Position numbers and translations under genes: made by a program. From Paraktedonobacter sp035294465 (GTDB lineage Bacteria; Chloroflexota; Ktedonobacteria; Ktedonobacterales; Ktedonobacteraceae), in the NCBI GenBank assembly GCA_035294465.1, contig DATGKW010000192.1, forward strand, positions 1-32,393: a stretch of DNA of 32,393 nt. Direction: 5' to 3'. Below the pieces are notes generated by a model. That model had not been told where the DNA came from. It saw nothing but the letters and a program-made list of their open reading frames with translations, and searched no databases. This document shows, in pieces, positions 15,981 to 23,520 of the stretch (within the stretch, counting starts at the first letter, position 1; each line of letters opens with the position of its first letter).

Positions 15981-16535
15981 ATGCGCGAATTGCCCCTACC
16001 CTCTATTGAATGCGTTTCTCACGAAGAAGCCATAGCCGCTTTTCCTGATCTAATTCACTTGTTGCAGGATACGGTCGCAAGTGGAGCCTCGGTCGGCTTT
16101 CTGCCACCTTTGAGCACAGAGGAAGCGCAGCGCTACTGGCAAACGGTCTTTCAGGAGGTGGCCCAGAAGGTCTGTGTGCTTCTTGTAGCACGGGAGGCTG
16201 GTCAGATTGTTGGTTCGGTCCAGCTTGCTCTGGCCCTGAAACCAAATGCGCAGCATCGGGCCGAAGTGCAGAAACTCTTTGTGCTCTCCAGTCAACGCCG
16301 GCGAGGGATTGGGCAAGCGCTCATGCACGCAGTGGAACGGGCCGCTCGTGACTGTGGGAGAACGTTGCTTGTGCTCGATACGCGCCAGGGAGATAACGCT
16401 GAGCGGCTCTATCGCAGGTTGGGATATTGCGAAGCGGGGGTCATTCCGGCATATGCGCGAAGTGCGAACGGAACGCTTGACAGCACAGTCATCTTTTACA
16501 AAATCTTCCAGGAGGGTGAGTCAGGAATTCGTTGA
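15981..16535 (+). CDS. GNAT-family N-acetyltransferase
   Basis: A 184-residue acetyl-CoA-dependent acetyltransferase. The central strand VLLVAREAGQIVGSVQLAL leads to the acetyl-CoA pyrophosphate loop SQRRRGIGQALM. After it come TLLVLDTRQGDNAERLYRR and LGYCEAGVIPAYA, the usual GNAT C-terminal half with a Tyr in the acceptor region. The acceptor, an amine on a small molecule or protein, cannot be told. The start is ATG 15981; the frame extends to 15852, but the extra 43 residues lack family character. The purine site AAGGA is somewhat far (13 bases), so the start is moderately sure. Confidence 0.9.
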   Translation: MRELPLPSIECVSHEEAIAAFPDLIHLLQDTVASGASVGFLPPLSTEEAQRYWQTVFQEVAQKVCVLLVAREAGQIVGSVQLALALKPNAQHRAEVQKLFVLSSQRRRGIGQALMHAVERAARDCGRTLLVLDTRQGDNAERLYRRLGYCEAGVIPAYARSANGTLDSTVIFYKIFQEGESGIR

Positions 16536-16585
16536 TCTTTAGAAACAGGCATTGATCTCAGCAATGGCCTGGGTGCTCTCCTGGC

Positions 16586-16611
16586 AATAATAAGATGGTA
16601 ATGTTATTATT
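16586..16611. repeat. Inverted repeat upstream of the flavin monooxygenase gene
   Basis: AATAATAA (16586-16593) and TTATTATT (16604-16611) are exact reverse complements around a 10-base spacer, about 90 bp before the start codon. It could be an operator for a MarR- or TetR-like repressor; no such regulator is adjacent. Confidence 0.35.
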
Positions 16612-16699
16612 TATAATAGGAGAACTATTTCGTGATCAGGAGTTTCCCTCGTTTTGTGTGTGTCAATGGCGATCAAGCCTATTGAAAGGATGCAGATGA

Positions 16700-17899
16700 A
16701 TGCTAGTCACTGAACGCACCATCCCTCCAGAAGATCTGACCCCCATAGAAGTTGTTAAACTGGCCAGGAGCTGCGCGCCAGCTATCCGCGAGCGTGCGGT
16801 CGAAGCAGAAAAGGCCCGACGCCAACCTGTAGAAACCATCCAGGAGTTGACCAGTTCGGGGCTGACTCGCCTACTCACCCCCAGGCGTTGGGGAGGCTAT
16901 GAGATGGATTTTGCAACGGCAGTTGAAGCTGTGTATGAAATCAGCAAAGCTGATGCCTCAGCGGGCTGGTGTTACTCGTTTCTGCTCGTCCATAACTGGT
17001 TTCTGGCTCACTATCCTGACCAGGCCCAGCATGATGTCTGGGCTGATTCACCTGATGTGCATCTGTCCGACAGCTTTATTCCTGCCGGTAAGGTCACACG
17101 CGTAGAAGGCGGATATCGTATCAGTGGCAACTGGCCGTTTGTGAGTGGGATTGACCACAGTAGCTGGGTAATGCTCGCCGGGATGATGCCTGAGCCGGCT
17201 ACAGGCCCATTCGACTTTGGCCCCCACCTCTTTTTACTCCCGCGCAACGACTTTGCTATAGAAGATACCTGGTTTGTGGCTGGCCTGGAGGCATCTGGCA
17301 GTCAGAATGTCGTAGTAGAGGACGCTTTTGTGCCCGCGCACCGTGTGGTGAGCATGCCCGCGCTTATGGAAGGGGTATCGCCAGGGGCTCAGTTGAATAC
17401 GAACCTGATGTACCGCCAGCCGCTCCTGCTGCACTTCGCCTTTGGCCTCACTGCGCCAATCGTCGGGGCCGTTATGGGCGCATATGAACTTTGGCGCGAG
17501 ATGACCCGCACAAAGTCTACTCGCCTGACAGGCATACCGCTCACGAATTTTTCACATCAGCAAATCCGTATTGCCGAAACTTCTGCGGAAATCACGACAA
17601 TGCAACTCCTGTTGGAGCAGAATCTGGAGATAGCGCGTAGAGAAAATCCCACGCTTGAGCAGCGTATACAGAGCAAAAGGAATTTCTCCTACGTTGCGCA
17701 TCTCGCTGTGCAAGCCATTGAAAGGATCTATATTACCAGTGGCGGCGCTGCCAATTACAAGAATAATCCTCTCCAGCGCTTCTGGCGCGATATCCACGCT
17801 ATGGCTGCGCACGCCGCCCTGAACTGGGACACCGGAGGCGAAACTTTCGGTCTTTACGAGATTAGTCAGACGCGCAATCCGCGCGACCCATTCATTTAA
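16700..17899 (+). CDS. Acyl-CoA dehydrogenase-fold flavin-dependent monooxygenase (HsaA/HpaB-like oxygenase)
   Basis: A 399-residue protein with the acyl-CoA dehydrogenase fold, of the branch used as oxygenase component of two-component (group D) flavin monooxygenases, which hydroxylate aromatic or related compounds with reduced flavin from a partner reductase. The N-terminal helical domain reads LTSSGLTRLLTPRRWGGYEM and ADASAGWCYSF. The middle beta domain has GGYRISGNWPFVSGIDHSSW and the FMN/FAD contacts. The C-terminal helical domain ends ITSGGAANYKNNPLQRFWRD, as in HsaA-type enzymes, not the Glu-base region of true dehydrogenases. No reductase gene is nearby, so it may use a shared one. 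ATG 16700 has AGGA nine bases upstream. A hairpin follows the gene. Confidence 0.87.
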   Translation: MLVTERTIPPEDLTPIEVVKLARSCAPAIRERAVEAEKARRQPVETIQELTSSGLTRLLTPRRWGGYEMDFATAVEAVYEISKADASAGWCYSFLLVHNWFLAHYPDQAQHDVWADSPDVHLSDSFIPAGKVTRVEGGYRISGNWPFVSGIDHSSWVMLAGMMPEPATGPFDFGPHLFLLPRNDFAIEDTWFVAGLEASGSQNVVVEDAFVPAHRVVSMPALMEGVSPGAQLNTNLMYRQPLLLHFAFGLTAPIVGAVMGAYELWREMTRTKSTRLTGIPLTNFSHQQIRIAETSAEITTMQLLLEQNLEIARRENPTLEQRIQSKRNFSYVAHLAVQAIERIYITSGGAANYKNNPLQRFWRDIHAMAAHAALNWDTGGETFGLYEISQTRNPRDPFI

Positions 17900-17933
17900 A
17901 TAACAGTATTCGGTAAAAACTCGACGCTATCTT

Positions 17934-17975
17934 GGAGGAGAATAAGGGGGTTGCTTCCATTCCTTATTCTTCTCC
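17934..17975 (+). terminator. Hairpin terminator after the monooxygenase gene, 14-bp stem
   Basis: The arms 17934-17947 and 17962-17975 pair over 14 bases with one mismatch and a 14-base loop, 35 bp after the stop codon. Only a weak T/C tract follows. Confidence 0.55.
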
Positions 17976-18137
17976 TTCTCATTGTACCCAGAAATTGCCC
18001 AGAATACATCGTTCAAAAGGACGGTGCGTTCTTTCGTCCTCTCGTGTATGATAGGGGCCGTCGTATGTTCCTCAATTCACAGTTTAGTCTCTGTCGCTGC
18101 TAGAGCGTAAGAGGCTGTGCTTCAAGGAGGCAAACTC

Positions 18138-18560
18138 ATGCAAGTTCGACGGTTCAGCCCTGATCTCAAAGTCAAAATCCCTGGCAATCATCCCGGTCTT
18201 TACGGAGTGCTGATTCAACTTCCACGTGAGCGGATTCTGCCTGAAAAACAGGAGGAATTTGCTAAGCGTTTTAATGGCCTGCCCCTGCTGCTGGACGCAG
18301 CTCTGCAAGTGGAAGTGATGTATTTTGAGCCGCACGCCTCCATGGAGGAACATTCAGCGGATCATCCAATCCTCTTCCTGGTTGTTTATGGTCAGGGCAT
18401 AGTGCGGATCGGGGGTCCTGCTGGAGAGACGCGCGAGGCCCGGTCCGGCGATGCCATCCTCTGGCCTGCTCATACCGACCACGCGGTCTGGACTGGAGAT
18501 GAAGAACTCCACGCGATTGTGATCAATGCTTGCCAGGACACTGCTGAACGCAGCTCGTAG
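18138..18560 (+). CDS. Cupin-domain protein
   Basis: A 140-residue single-domain cupin. The metal-site motifs are degenerate: residues around EPHASMEEHSADHPILFLV supply histidines and a Glu, then GQGIVRIGG and the second motif GDAILWPAHTDHAVWTG. Small cupins of this sort bind a metal and act as dioxygenases, isomerases or sensors; the substrate is not predictable. The start is ATG 18138 with a strong AAGGAGG at 18124-18130; the frame extension to 18117 is rejected. It lies downstream of the monooxygenase but is separated by a hairpin and 238 bp, so it is probably its own unit. Confidence 0.87.
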   Translation: MQVRRFSPDLKVKIPGNHPGLYGVLIQLPRERILPEKQEEFAKRFNGLPLLLDAALQVEVMYFEPHASMEEHSADHPILFLVVYGQGIVRIGGPAGETREARSGDAILWPAHTDHAVWTGDEELHAIVINACQDTAERSS

Positions 18561-18607
18561 GCAATTGTTCCCAGCGCTCCTCTCGTCTATGTGACGGCCT
18601 CATACAT

Positions 18608-18669
18608 AGTATTGTAGGGTTTTGTGTTGAAAAATATTCTCATTTTTCAACACAAAACCCTACAATACT
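18608..18669. repeat. Perfect 28-bp inverted repeat with 6-base loop
   Basis: The arms 18608-18635 and 18642-18669 are exact reverse complements over 28 bases, with the loop ATTCTC. It lies between the convergent cupin gene and the small minus-strand gene, so it can act as a bidirectional terminator. The absence of a clear T run after either arm and the AT-rich arms leave a small mobile-element relic possible. Confidence 0.8.
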
Positions 18670-18685
18670 TTACGGGAAGCTAAAA

Positions 18686-18898
18686 CTATCCCCTCTGGAA
18701 GTATGCCCTGCTCTGCTTCACCCGCCGATGTTGAGGAGCCCGTTTTGCCAGCAAGCTATCGAAGCGACTTACAATATATTTTGCAAACCTGTGCTCCTGC
18801 CTGGCCTGAGCTGCCATGCGGCTCTGCTCTATATCACGCTTGAGTTCCGCGTGATGTTCTGCAATAATTTTCTCGTATAGGTACGGATTGAATGACAT
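18686..18898 (-). CDS. Small basic helical protein, unknown function
   Basis: A 70-residue, highly charged protein (MSFNPYLYEKIIAEHHAELK at the start), rich in Arg, Lys, Gln and His, predicted to be one or two long helices, without a membrane segment. I do not recognise a named family. It has a good ribosome-binding site, GAGGAG, eight bases before ATG 18898 on the coding strand, and is transcribed divergently from the WYL regulator, sharing a promoter region with repeated CTGATA elements. This suggests it may be under that regulator's control. Real coding status is likely from start-site quality and composition. Confidence 0.7.
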   Translation of the reverse strand: MSFNPYLYEKIIAEHHAELKRDIEQSRMAAQARQEHRFAKYIVSRFDSLLAKRAPQHRRVKQSRAYFQRG

Positions 18899-18933
18899 GA
18901 CCTTTGCTCCTCTCTGGTATCCGTTCGTTCATT

Positions 18934-18986
18934 TCTGATAGAGTAAGTATAACCTGATAAGAGGATAGAATCGGTCCTGATAAGAG
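18934..18986. promoter_or_regulatory. Repeated CTGATA(A)GAG elements in a divergent promoter region
   Basis: CCTGATAAGAG occurs exactly at 18953-18963 and 18976-18986 (23 bp apart), with a looser copy TCTGATAGAG at 18934-18943. They lie between the small minus-strand gene and the WYL regulator, so they are candidate regulator-binding sites, possibly for the WYL protein itself. Confidence 0.45.
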
Positions 18987-19019
18987 ACGAATTTTCGGTG
19001 GAAAGGAACATTGCTTGCT

Positions 19020-19991
19020 ATGTACCATCCCACAACGCGTGTGCTTACTGTGCTTGAGTTGCTACAATCGCACCGGCAGATGAGCGGTCCAAAGCTGGCT
19101 GAACGTCTGGAGGTTGATGTGCGCAGCGTGCGACGTTATATTACGATGCTACAAGACCTGGGCATTCCCATCGAGACAGAGCGCGGGCGCTACGGAGCCT
19201 ATCGCCTGATGCGTGGTTTCAAGTTGCCCCCGCTGATGTTTACTGAGGATGAGGCGCTGGCGCTCACGCTGGGACTGCTGACGGCGAAGCGCCTGGGGAT
19301 GGCTGTGGCTGCTCCTGCGGTCGAAGGCGCGCTTGCTAAGATCGAACGCGTATTGCCCGAAGCTCTCCGCGCGCGGGTGCAGTCGGTGCAGGAAACACTT
19401 GTCCTGGATAGCGTGGCTCCTGAGAGATCGCGTTCAGCGCCGGACAGCGCGGTGGTGCTTACCGTTAGTGCGGCGGTCCAGCAGGAGAAGCGTATATGGA
19501 TACGCTACCTCTCCGGTCAGGCGCAGGAGACCGAGCGAGCCGTTGATCCCTATGGTCTGATCTTTCATGCCGGGCGCTGGTATACCATTGGCTACTGCCA
19601 CCTGCGCCAGGATCTACGAACTTTTCGCCTGGATCGTGTACTCCAGGTAGAGCCGCTTGAGGAAACCTTCACGCGTCCGCCTGATTTCGACAGTATGGAT
19701 CATTTCAGGCGTTCCATCGCGAGCATGCCAGGGACATGGAAAGTAGAGGTATTGCTGGAAATGACCATAGAGGAGGCCGAGCTCCGAGTGCCTCCGACTC
19801 TGGCCATGCTGGAGCGGGTCACGGATGGCGTGGTGTTGAGCACCTACGCGGAAGATCTTGATTGGATCGCCTACTTCCTGGTTGATCTCTGCTGCCCGCT
19901 GATTGTGCGCGAGCCTCCTGAACTTCGCGAAGCCCTGCGCAGCCTCGCGGCTGAGATTGCACGACTGGCCGAACGTCGTGATGATGCGTAA
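19020..19991 (+). CDS. HTH/WYL-domain transcriptional regulator (YafY-like)
   Basis: A 323-residue DNA-binding regulator. The N-terminal winged helix-turn-helix reads LTVLELLQSHRQMSGPKLAE and VDVRSVRRYITMLQDLGIPI, typical of the DeoR-like YafY group. The middle WYL domain is visible as IWIRYLSGQAQETERAVDPY and then GRWYTIGYCHLRQDLRTFRL. WYL domains sense ligands such as nucleic acids or nucleotides and often regulate DNA damage or defence genes. The C-terminal WCX-like region runs to the end. ATG 19020 is chosen; a TTG at 19011 is in frame and cannot be excluded. It is divergent from a small gene across repeated elements. Confidence 0.92.
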   Translation: MYHPTTRVLTVLELLQSHRQMSGPKLAERLEVDVRSVRRYITMLQDLGIPIETERGRYGAYRLMRGFKLPPLMFTEDEALALTLGLLTAKRLGMAVAAPAVEGALAKIERVLPEALRARVQSVQETLVLDSVAPERSRSAPDSAVVLTVSAAVQQEKRIWIRYLSGQAQETERAVDPYGLIFHAGRWYTIGYCHLRQDLRTFRLDRVLQVEPLEETFTRPPDFDSMDHFRRSIASMPGTWKVEVLLEMTIEEAELRVPPTLAMLERVTDGVVLSTYAEDLDWIAYFLVDLCCPLIVREPPELREALRSLAAEIARLAERRDDA

Positions 19992-20016
19992 CGCGGGGAA
20001 TGCATGGCTATGTCCC

Positions 20017-20045
20017 TTGACAGCCCATGCCAAAAACCATATAAT
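20017..20045 (+). promoter_or_regulatory. Consensus sigma-A promoter of sufB
   Basis: TTGACA (20017-20022) and TATAAT (20040-20045) are both perfect consensus hexamers with the optimal 17-bp spacer. The leader to the ATG is about 75 bases, implying strong constitutive expression. Confidence 0.9.
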
Positions 20046-20128
20046 ACAAACAAATCCGAGTTACCAACTAAGAATTAACGAACGAGGAGACCAGCTCCCA
20101 TAACATAGAAGGAAATGGAGTGTAGCAA

Positions 20129-21520
20129 ATGAGTCAGGTATTCGAGCAGGAGTACGAAGCCGGCTTCCACGTAGCCGAAAACTACGCGTTTAAGTCCGAG
20201 AAAGGACTCACCCGCAAGGTCGTCGAGCAGATCTCCGAGATGAAAGGTGAACCGGAGTGGATGCGCAAGTTCCGTCTGAGGAGCCTGGACCTCTTTGAGA
20301 AGCGTCCAATGCCCACCTGGGGAGCCGATTTGTCGGCCATCAATTTCGACGATATCTATTACTATATCAAGCCTGTCCGGGAACAGGGTAAGACGTGGGA
20401 TGATGTTCCTAGCGAGATCAAAGATACCTTTGATCGCCTGGGCATCCCGCAGGCCGAGCGCAGCTATCTGGCCGGTGTGACCGCGCAGTACGAGAGCGAG
20501 GCGGTCTATCACAAGGTGCGCGAGGACCTGGAGAAGCTTGGCGTCATCTTCACCGATATGGATACCGCTTTGCGTCTCTATCCCGACATTGTGAAGGAGC
20601 ACTTTGGCACGATTATCCCACCCTCAGATAATAAGTTTGCTTCGCTGAATAGCGCTGTCTGGAGCGGTGGCAGCTTTGTCTATGTGCCGGAGAACGTGCG
20701 TGTAGAGATCCCGCTGCAAGCGTACTTCCGCATTAACGCGAAGAATATGGGTCAGTTCGAGCGTACTCTGATTATCGCCGAGCCTGGTTCATATGTGCAT
20801 TATGTTGAGGGCTGCACGGCTCCAACCTACTCAGAAGATAGCCTGCACAGCGCTGTCGTAGAGATTAAGGTGAAGGAAGGCGCGCGTGTGCGCTATACAA
20901 CCATCCAGAACTGGTCTAAGAACGTCTATAACCTGGTGACGAAGCGAGCCGCCGCCTACCGCGACGCGACAATGGAATGGGTAGATGGCAATCTGGGCTC
21001 GAAGGTCACTATGAAATACCCTGCCGTTCTGCTGATGGAGCCAGGAGCGCGCGGCGAAGTGCTTTCCGTGGCCTTCGCGAGCGATGGCATGCACCAGGAC
21101 GCGGGCGCGAAGATGACGCACGTGGCCCCGCACACGACCTCGCAGATCATCTCGAAGTCGGTCTCCAAGGGCACGGGACGCGCCTCGTATCGCGGCCTGG
21201 TACGCATCAATCCCGACGCGCACCACACAAAGTCCAACGTGCGCTGTGACGCGCTGCTGCTGGACGAAGAGGCCCGCACGGATACCTACCCGACGATCCG
21301 TGTAGAGAACAACGAGACCGAGATCGGCCACGAGGCCACCGTCTCCAAGGTTGGCGAGGACCAGCTCTTCTACCTGATGAGCCGTGGCCTCGACGAGTCC
21401 GAAGCCTATTCCCTGATCGTCAACGGCTTTATCGAGCCGATCGCCAAAGAGCTACCGATGGAGTATGCCGTCGAACTCAACCGCCTGATCCAGTTGCAGA
21501 TGTCGGGCAGCGTGGGCTAA
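20129..21520 (+). CDS. sufB: Fe-S cluster assembly scaffold protein SufB
   Basis: A 463-residue SufB, the scaffold of the SUF system on which iron-sulfur clusters are built together with SufC and SufD in the cytosol. It has full family length. Diagnostic stretches are AVWSGGSFVYVPENVRVEIP, YVHYVEGCTAPTY, and NLGSKVTMKYPAV, then the C-terminal region with SNVRCDALLLDEEARTDT (the conserved Cys) and ETEIGHEATVSKVGEDQLFY (conserved Glu and His). The start is ATG 20129, with TGGAG eight bases upstream. No sufC, sufD or sufS lies in the window, and a long hairpin follows, so this gene seems to be transcribed alone from a consensus promoter. Confidence 0.96.
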   Translation: MSQVFEQEYEAGFHVAENYAFKSEKGLTRKVVEQISEMKGEPEWMRKFRLRSLDLFEKRPMPTWGADLSAINFDDIYYYIKPVREQGKTWDDVPSEIKDTFDRLGIPQAERSYLAGVTAQYESEAVYHKVREDLEKLGVIFTDMDTALRLYPDIVKEHFGTIIPPSDNKFASLNSAVWSGGSFVYVPENVRVEIPLQAYFRINAKNMGQFERTLIIAEPGSYVHYVEGCTAPTYSEDSLHSAVVEIKVKEGARVRYTTIQNWSKNVYNLVTKRAAAYRDATMEWVDGNLGSKVTMKYPAVLLMEPGARGEVLSVAFASDGMHQDAGAKMTHVAPHTTSQIISKSVSKGTGRASYRGLVRINPDAHHTKSNVRCDALLLDEEARTDTYPTIRVENNETEIGHEATVSKVGEDQLFYLMSRGLDESEAYSLIVNGFIEPIAKELPMEYAVELNRLIQLQMSGSVG

Positions 21521-21563
21521 GACGAAGCGTCAAGGACGGGAGTCGGAAAAATAAAACGAGAGT

Positions 21564-21625
21564 CGCCCATTTGCCATCTTTACCGCATAAGGCCAGGGGC
21601 TTGCGGTAAAGATGGCAAATGGGCG
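21564..21625. terminator. Bidirectional terminator, perfect 24-bp stem
   Basis: The arms 21564-21587 and 21602-21625 are exact reverse complements with a 14-base loop. It lies between convergent sufB and darT. The A-rich stretch before the left arm (21547-21556) gives a T tract to minus-strand transcripts, so it should end the darT message efficiently. Confidence 0.8.
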
Positions 21626-21694
21626 CTGATCGATCTATACATCGAAGCGAATGTGGTACTTTGCACCTGTCGTTTGCGCAATGCTCAGGGAGCT

Positions 21695-22429
21695 TTAAAA
21701 ATAGAGATCTGGCCGGCATACGGCCTTAGGGATGAGTCCTTCCAATCCGAATTTTCTTGCTAAACTATTTACTCTTTCGGCTTGCCAATGTGACATAGTA
21801 GAAATGCCTTGTAAACGCCTCAGAGGAACATTGTCAGGAATAAGCACTTCAGCATGCTTTATTCTTTTCTTCTCAGCATCCCCTTTAAACTCTCCATTGT
21901 AAATTATTTCCCAGTTTAACCGCGTGAGTAAACGCGGATCAGCGAAAATTGAAGAACAGTTACCATTTGTTCCGTAGGCACAGCCATATGAATAGCGCCT
22001 TTCTAGTTTCCGAGAAGAGGTTGCAGGAATGATATAAACCTTCTGATCTCCGAACTTCGATAACTGCTGGTTAGCTGCATTCCCATCAGTGAAAATTACT
22101 CCAGGTTCTTTTAAAATACGGTTACTGAGTTCTAAAAAGACAATTTCATGCTGACGATTGTTTGCATATTGCACATAGAGCATAGGAGTAAGTTTTGCAA
22201 AATAGAAAGGGACGTAACCATGCAAAGCGCGATAGCGCTTTTCTATTTCACTCCAAATATAAATGCGATCCCTAAGACTTTGAACACTGTCTAAAGCGAT
22301 AGAAATGACTCGCATGTTTTCTTTTTGAAGAACTTCTTTCGAAAGGATAGCGCGTTTACTGAAAATGCTCTCAATATTGTCGATATGAACCATATGATAT
22401 GAAACACCATCTAAGTGAGAAGTATTCAT
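21695..22429 (-). CDS. darT: DarT-like DNA ADP-ribosyltransferase toxin (DUF4433)
   Basis: A 244-residue toxin of the DarT family, which uses NAD+ to ADP-ribosylate bases of single-stranded DNA, blocking replication and protecting against phage. It shows the family N-terminus YHMVHIDNIESIF, the diagnostic VPFYFAKLTPMLY (residues 73-85), EIVFLEL, GVIFTDGNAA, and the probable catalytic Glu194 in KRIKHAEVLI followed by VPL. Start: ATG 22429, or the TTG at 22432, whose spacing to AGGAG is slightly better. Unlike usual toxin-antitoxin operons it is transcribed away from the macrodomain antitoxin gene. Base composition is lower in GC than in the neighbours, as expected of an acquired defence gene. 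Which darT type (thymidine- or guanine-specific) I cannot tell. Confidence 0.88.
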   Translation of the reverse strand: MNTSHLDGVSYHMVHIDNIESIFSKRAILSKEVLQKENMRVISIALDSVQSLRDRIYIWSEIEKRYRALHGYVPFYFAKLTPMLYVQYANNRQHEIVFLELSNRILKEPGVIFTDGNAANQQLSKFGDQKVYIIPATSSRKLERRYSYGCAYGTNGNCSSIFADPRLLTRLNWEIIYNGEFKGDAEKKRIKHAEVLIPDNVPLRRLQGISTMSHWQAERVNSLARKFGLEGLIPKAVCRPDLYF

Positions 22430-22481
22430 CAATCACCGTACTCCTTCCTTGTTTTGCATCCAAATTATAAGATATATAAGA

Positions 22482-22499
22482 ATCAATATCAATATCAAT
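22482..22499. repeat. Three tandem ATCAAT hexamers between darT and darG
   Basis: ATCAAT is repeated three times without spacer in the AT-rich divergent promoter region. It could be an operator for the toxin-antitoxin pair or only low-complexity sequence. Confidence 0.45.
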
Positions 22500-22634
22500 A
22501 AATAAATGTAGTCTTGTGTATTTAGCAAATGTCATAAAGGGGCTGTTGTCATGAGGAAGATTCGATGGTACAATCTCTCCGTAGAAGTTGGACAAATTTA
22601 CTAACATTTGTATTTCAGAATGAGAGGAAATCAT

Positions 22635-23474
22635 ATGGCCTCTATCCATTATCTCAAAGGCGATATTTTCGACTCTAAGGCCCAGGTGATTGTTAATACT
22701 GTCAATTGCAAAGGGGTTATGGGCAAGGGCTTGGCGTTGGCATTTAAACAAAAATATCCTGATATGTTTGCTGTGTATGAACGAGATTGCCAGACGGGCA
22801 AACTCCAGATAGGTAGACCAACAATTTATCAAAAAAGCACTCCGTGGATTCTCAATTTTCCTACCAAAAATCATTGGCGTTTCCCCTCTAAGCTGGAATA
22901 TATAGAAAAAGGTCTTATCTTTCTTACTAAGCAGTATAAAAAAGCTGGCATTGAAAGCATTGCTTTCCCAAAGCTTGGAGCGCAAAATGGGCAACTTTCC
23001 TGGGACGAAGTGGGTCCTCTAATGGCAAAGTATCTCAGCCAATTAGATGCTACTGTTTATATTTATATTGCAGAAGGTGATAGAGAATATCAATATGATC
23101 CAATAGCTGATATGCGTATCAACGAACAAATCTGGCGAGCATTCAGTGAGCTGGCTCTATCTGTGGATCGTCTCCAACAAGAAGTTGGCCTTAGCTCAAG
23201 GGAGGCCAAAAAAGTTGCTGAAAAGCGTCTTGCTGCCCCGTTCCAATCGCTGGCAGATGTTGAAAATATCGTGAAGATAGCCAGAACATCGATAGATAAG
23301 GTCGAGAAATTCACTCAAAGATACAACATGACTGAGCTTGAGGGAATGCCCGAAAAGAACGAAGCCCCAAATGAGATTACTAAAGCAAATAAAGCTCCTC
23401 GTAAGCAGGTAAAGAAGAAAAAGCGGCCGGACACTGGTATGGCTGTTACTGCAAGCGCTTTGTTTGCCCTATAA
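22635..23474 (+). CDS. darG: DarG-like macrodomain antitoxin with atypical C-terminal extension
   Basis: A 279-residue protein. Residues of about 1-155 form a macrodomain of the DarG/ALC1-like branch, which removes ADP-ribose from DNA and so reverses DarT: GDIFDSKAQVIVNTVN, CKGVMGKGLALAFKQKYP, NFPTKNHW (Lys78) and AFPKLGAQNG. The C-terminal part is a helical segment with FQSLADVENIVKIARTSIDK, loosely like a helix-hairpin-helix, then a Lys-rich tail (about 259-264). This part is shorter than, and does not obviously match, the DarT-binding domain of studied DarG proteins. ATG 22635 has GAGAGG seven bases upstream. The TIR gene follows 46 bp downstream, probably in the same transcript. Confidence 0.88.
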   Translation: MASIHYLKGDIFDSKAQVIVNTVNCKGVMGKGLALAFKQKYPDMFAVYERDCQTGKLQIGRPTIYQKSTPWILNFPTKNHWRFPSKLEYIEKGLIFLTKQYKKAGIESIAFPKLGAQNGQLSWDEVGPLMAKYLSQLDATVYIYIAEGDREYQYDPIADMRINEQIWRAFSELALSVDRLQQEVGLSSREAKKVAEKRLAAPFQSLADVENIVKIARTSIDKVEKFTQRYNMTELEGMPEKNEAPNEITKANKAPRKQVKKKKRPDTGMAVTASALFAL

Positions 23475-23520
23475 AAAGGGGCGAGAGATTTTAATCAGAT
23501 AGCAAGGATGGGCAACGAAT

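Noticed and set aside
22482..22499. Possible CRISPR-like or replication iteron array
   Set aside because: Only three adjacent hexamers without spacers, in an AT-rich promoter gap and with no cas or replication gene nearby.
22371..22994. Minus-strand frame of 207 codons spanning the darT-darG gap
   Set aside because: It overlaps the start of darT and half of the macrodomain gene antisense and has no protein-like pattern.
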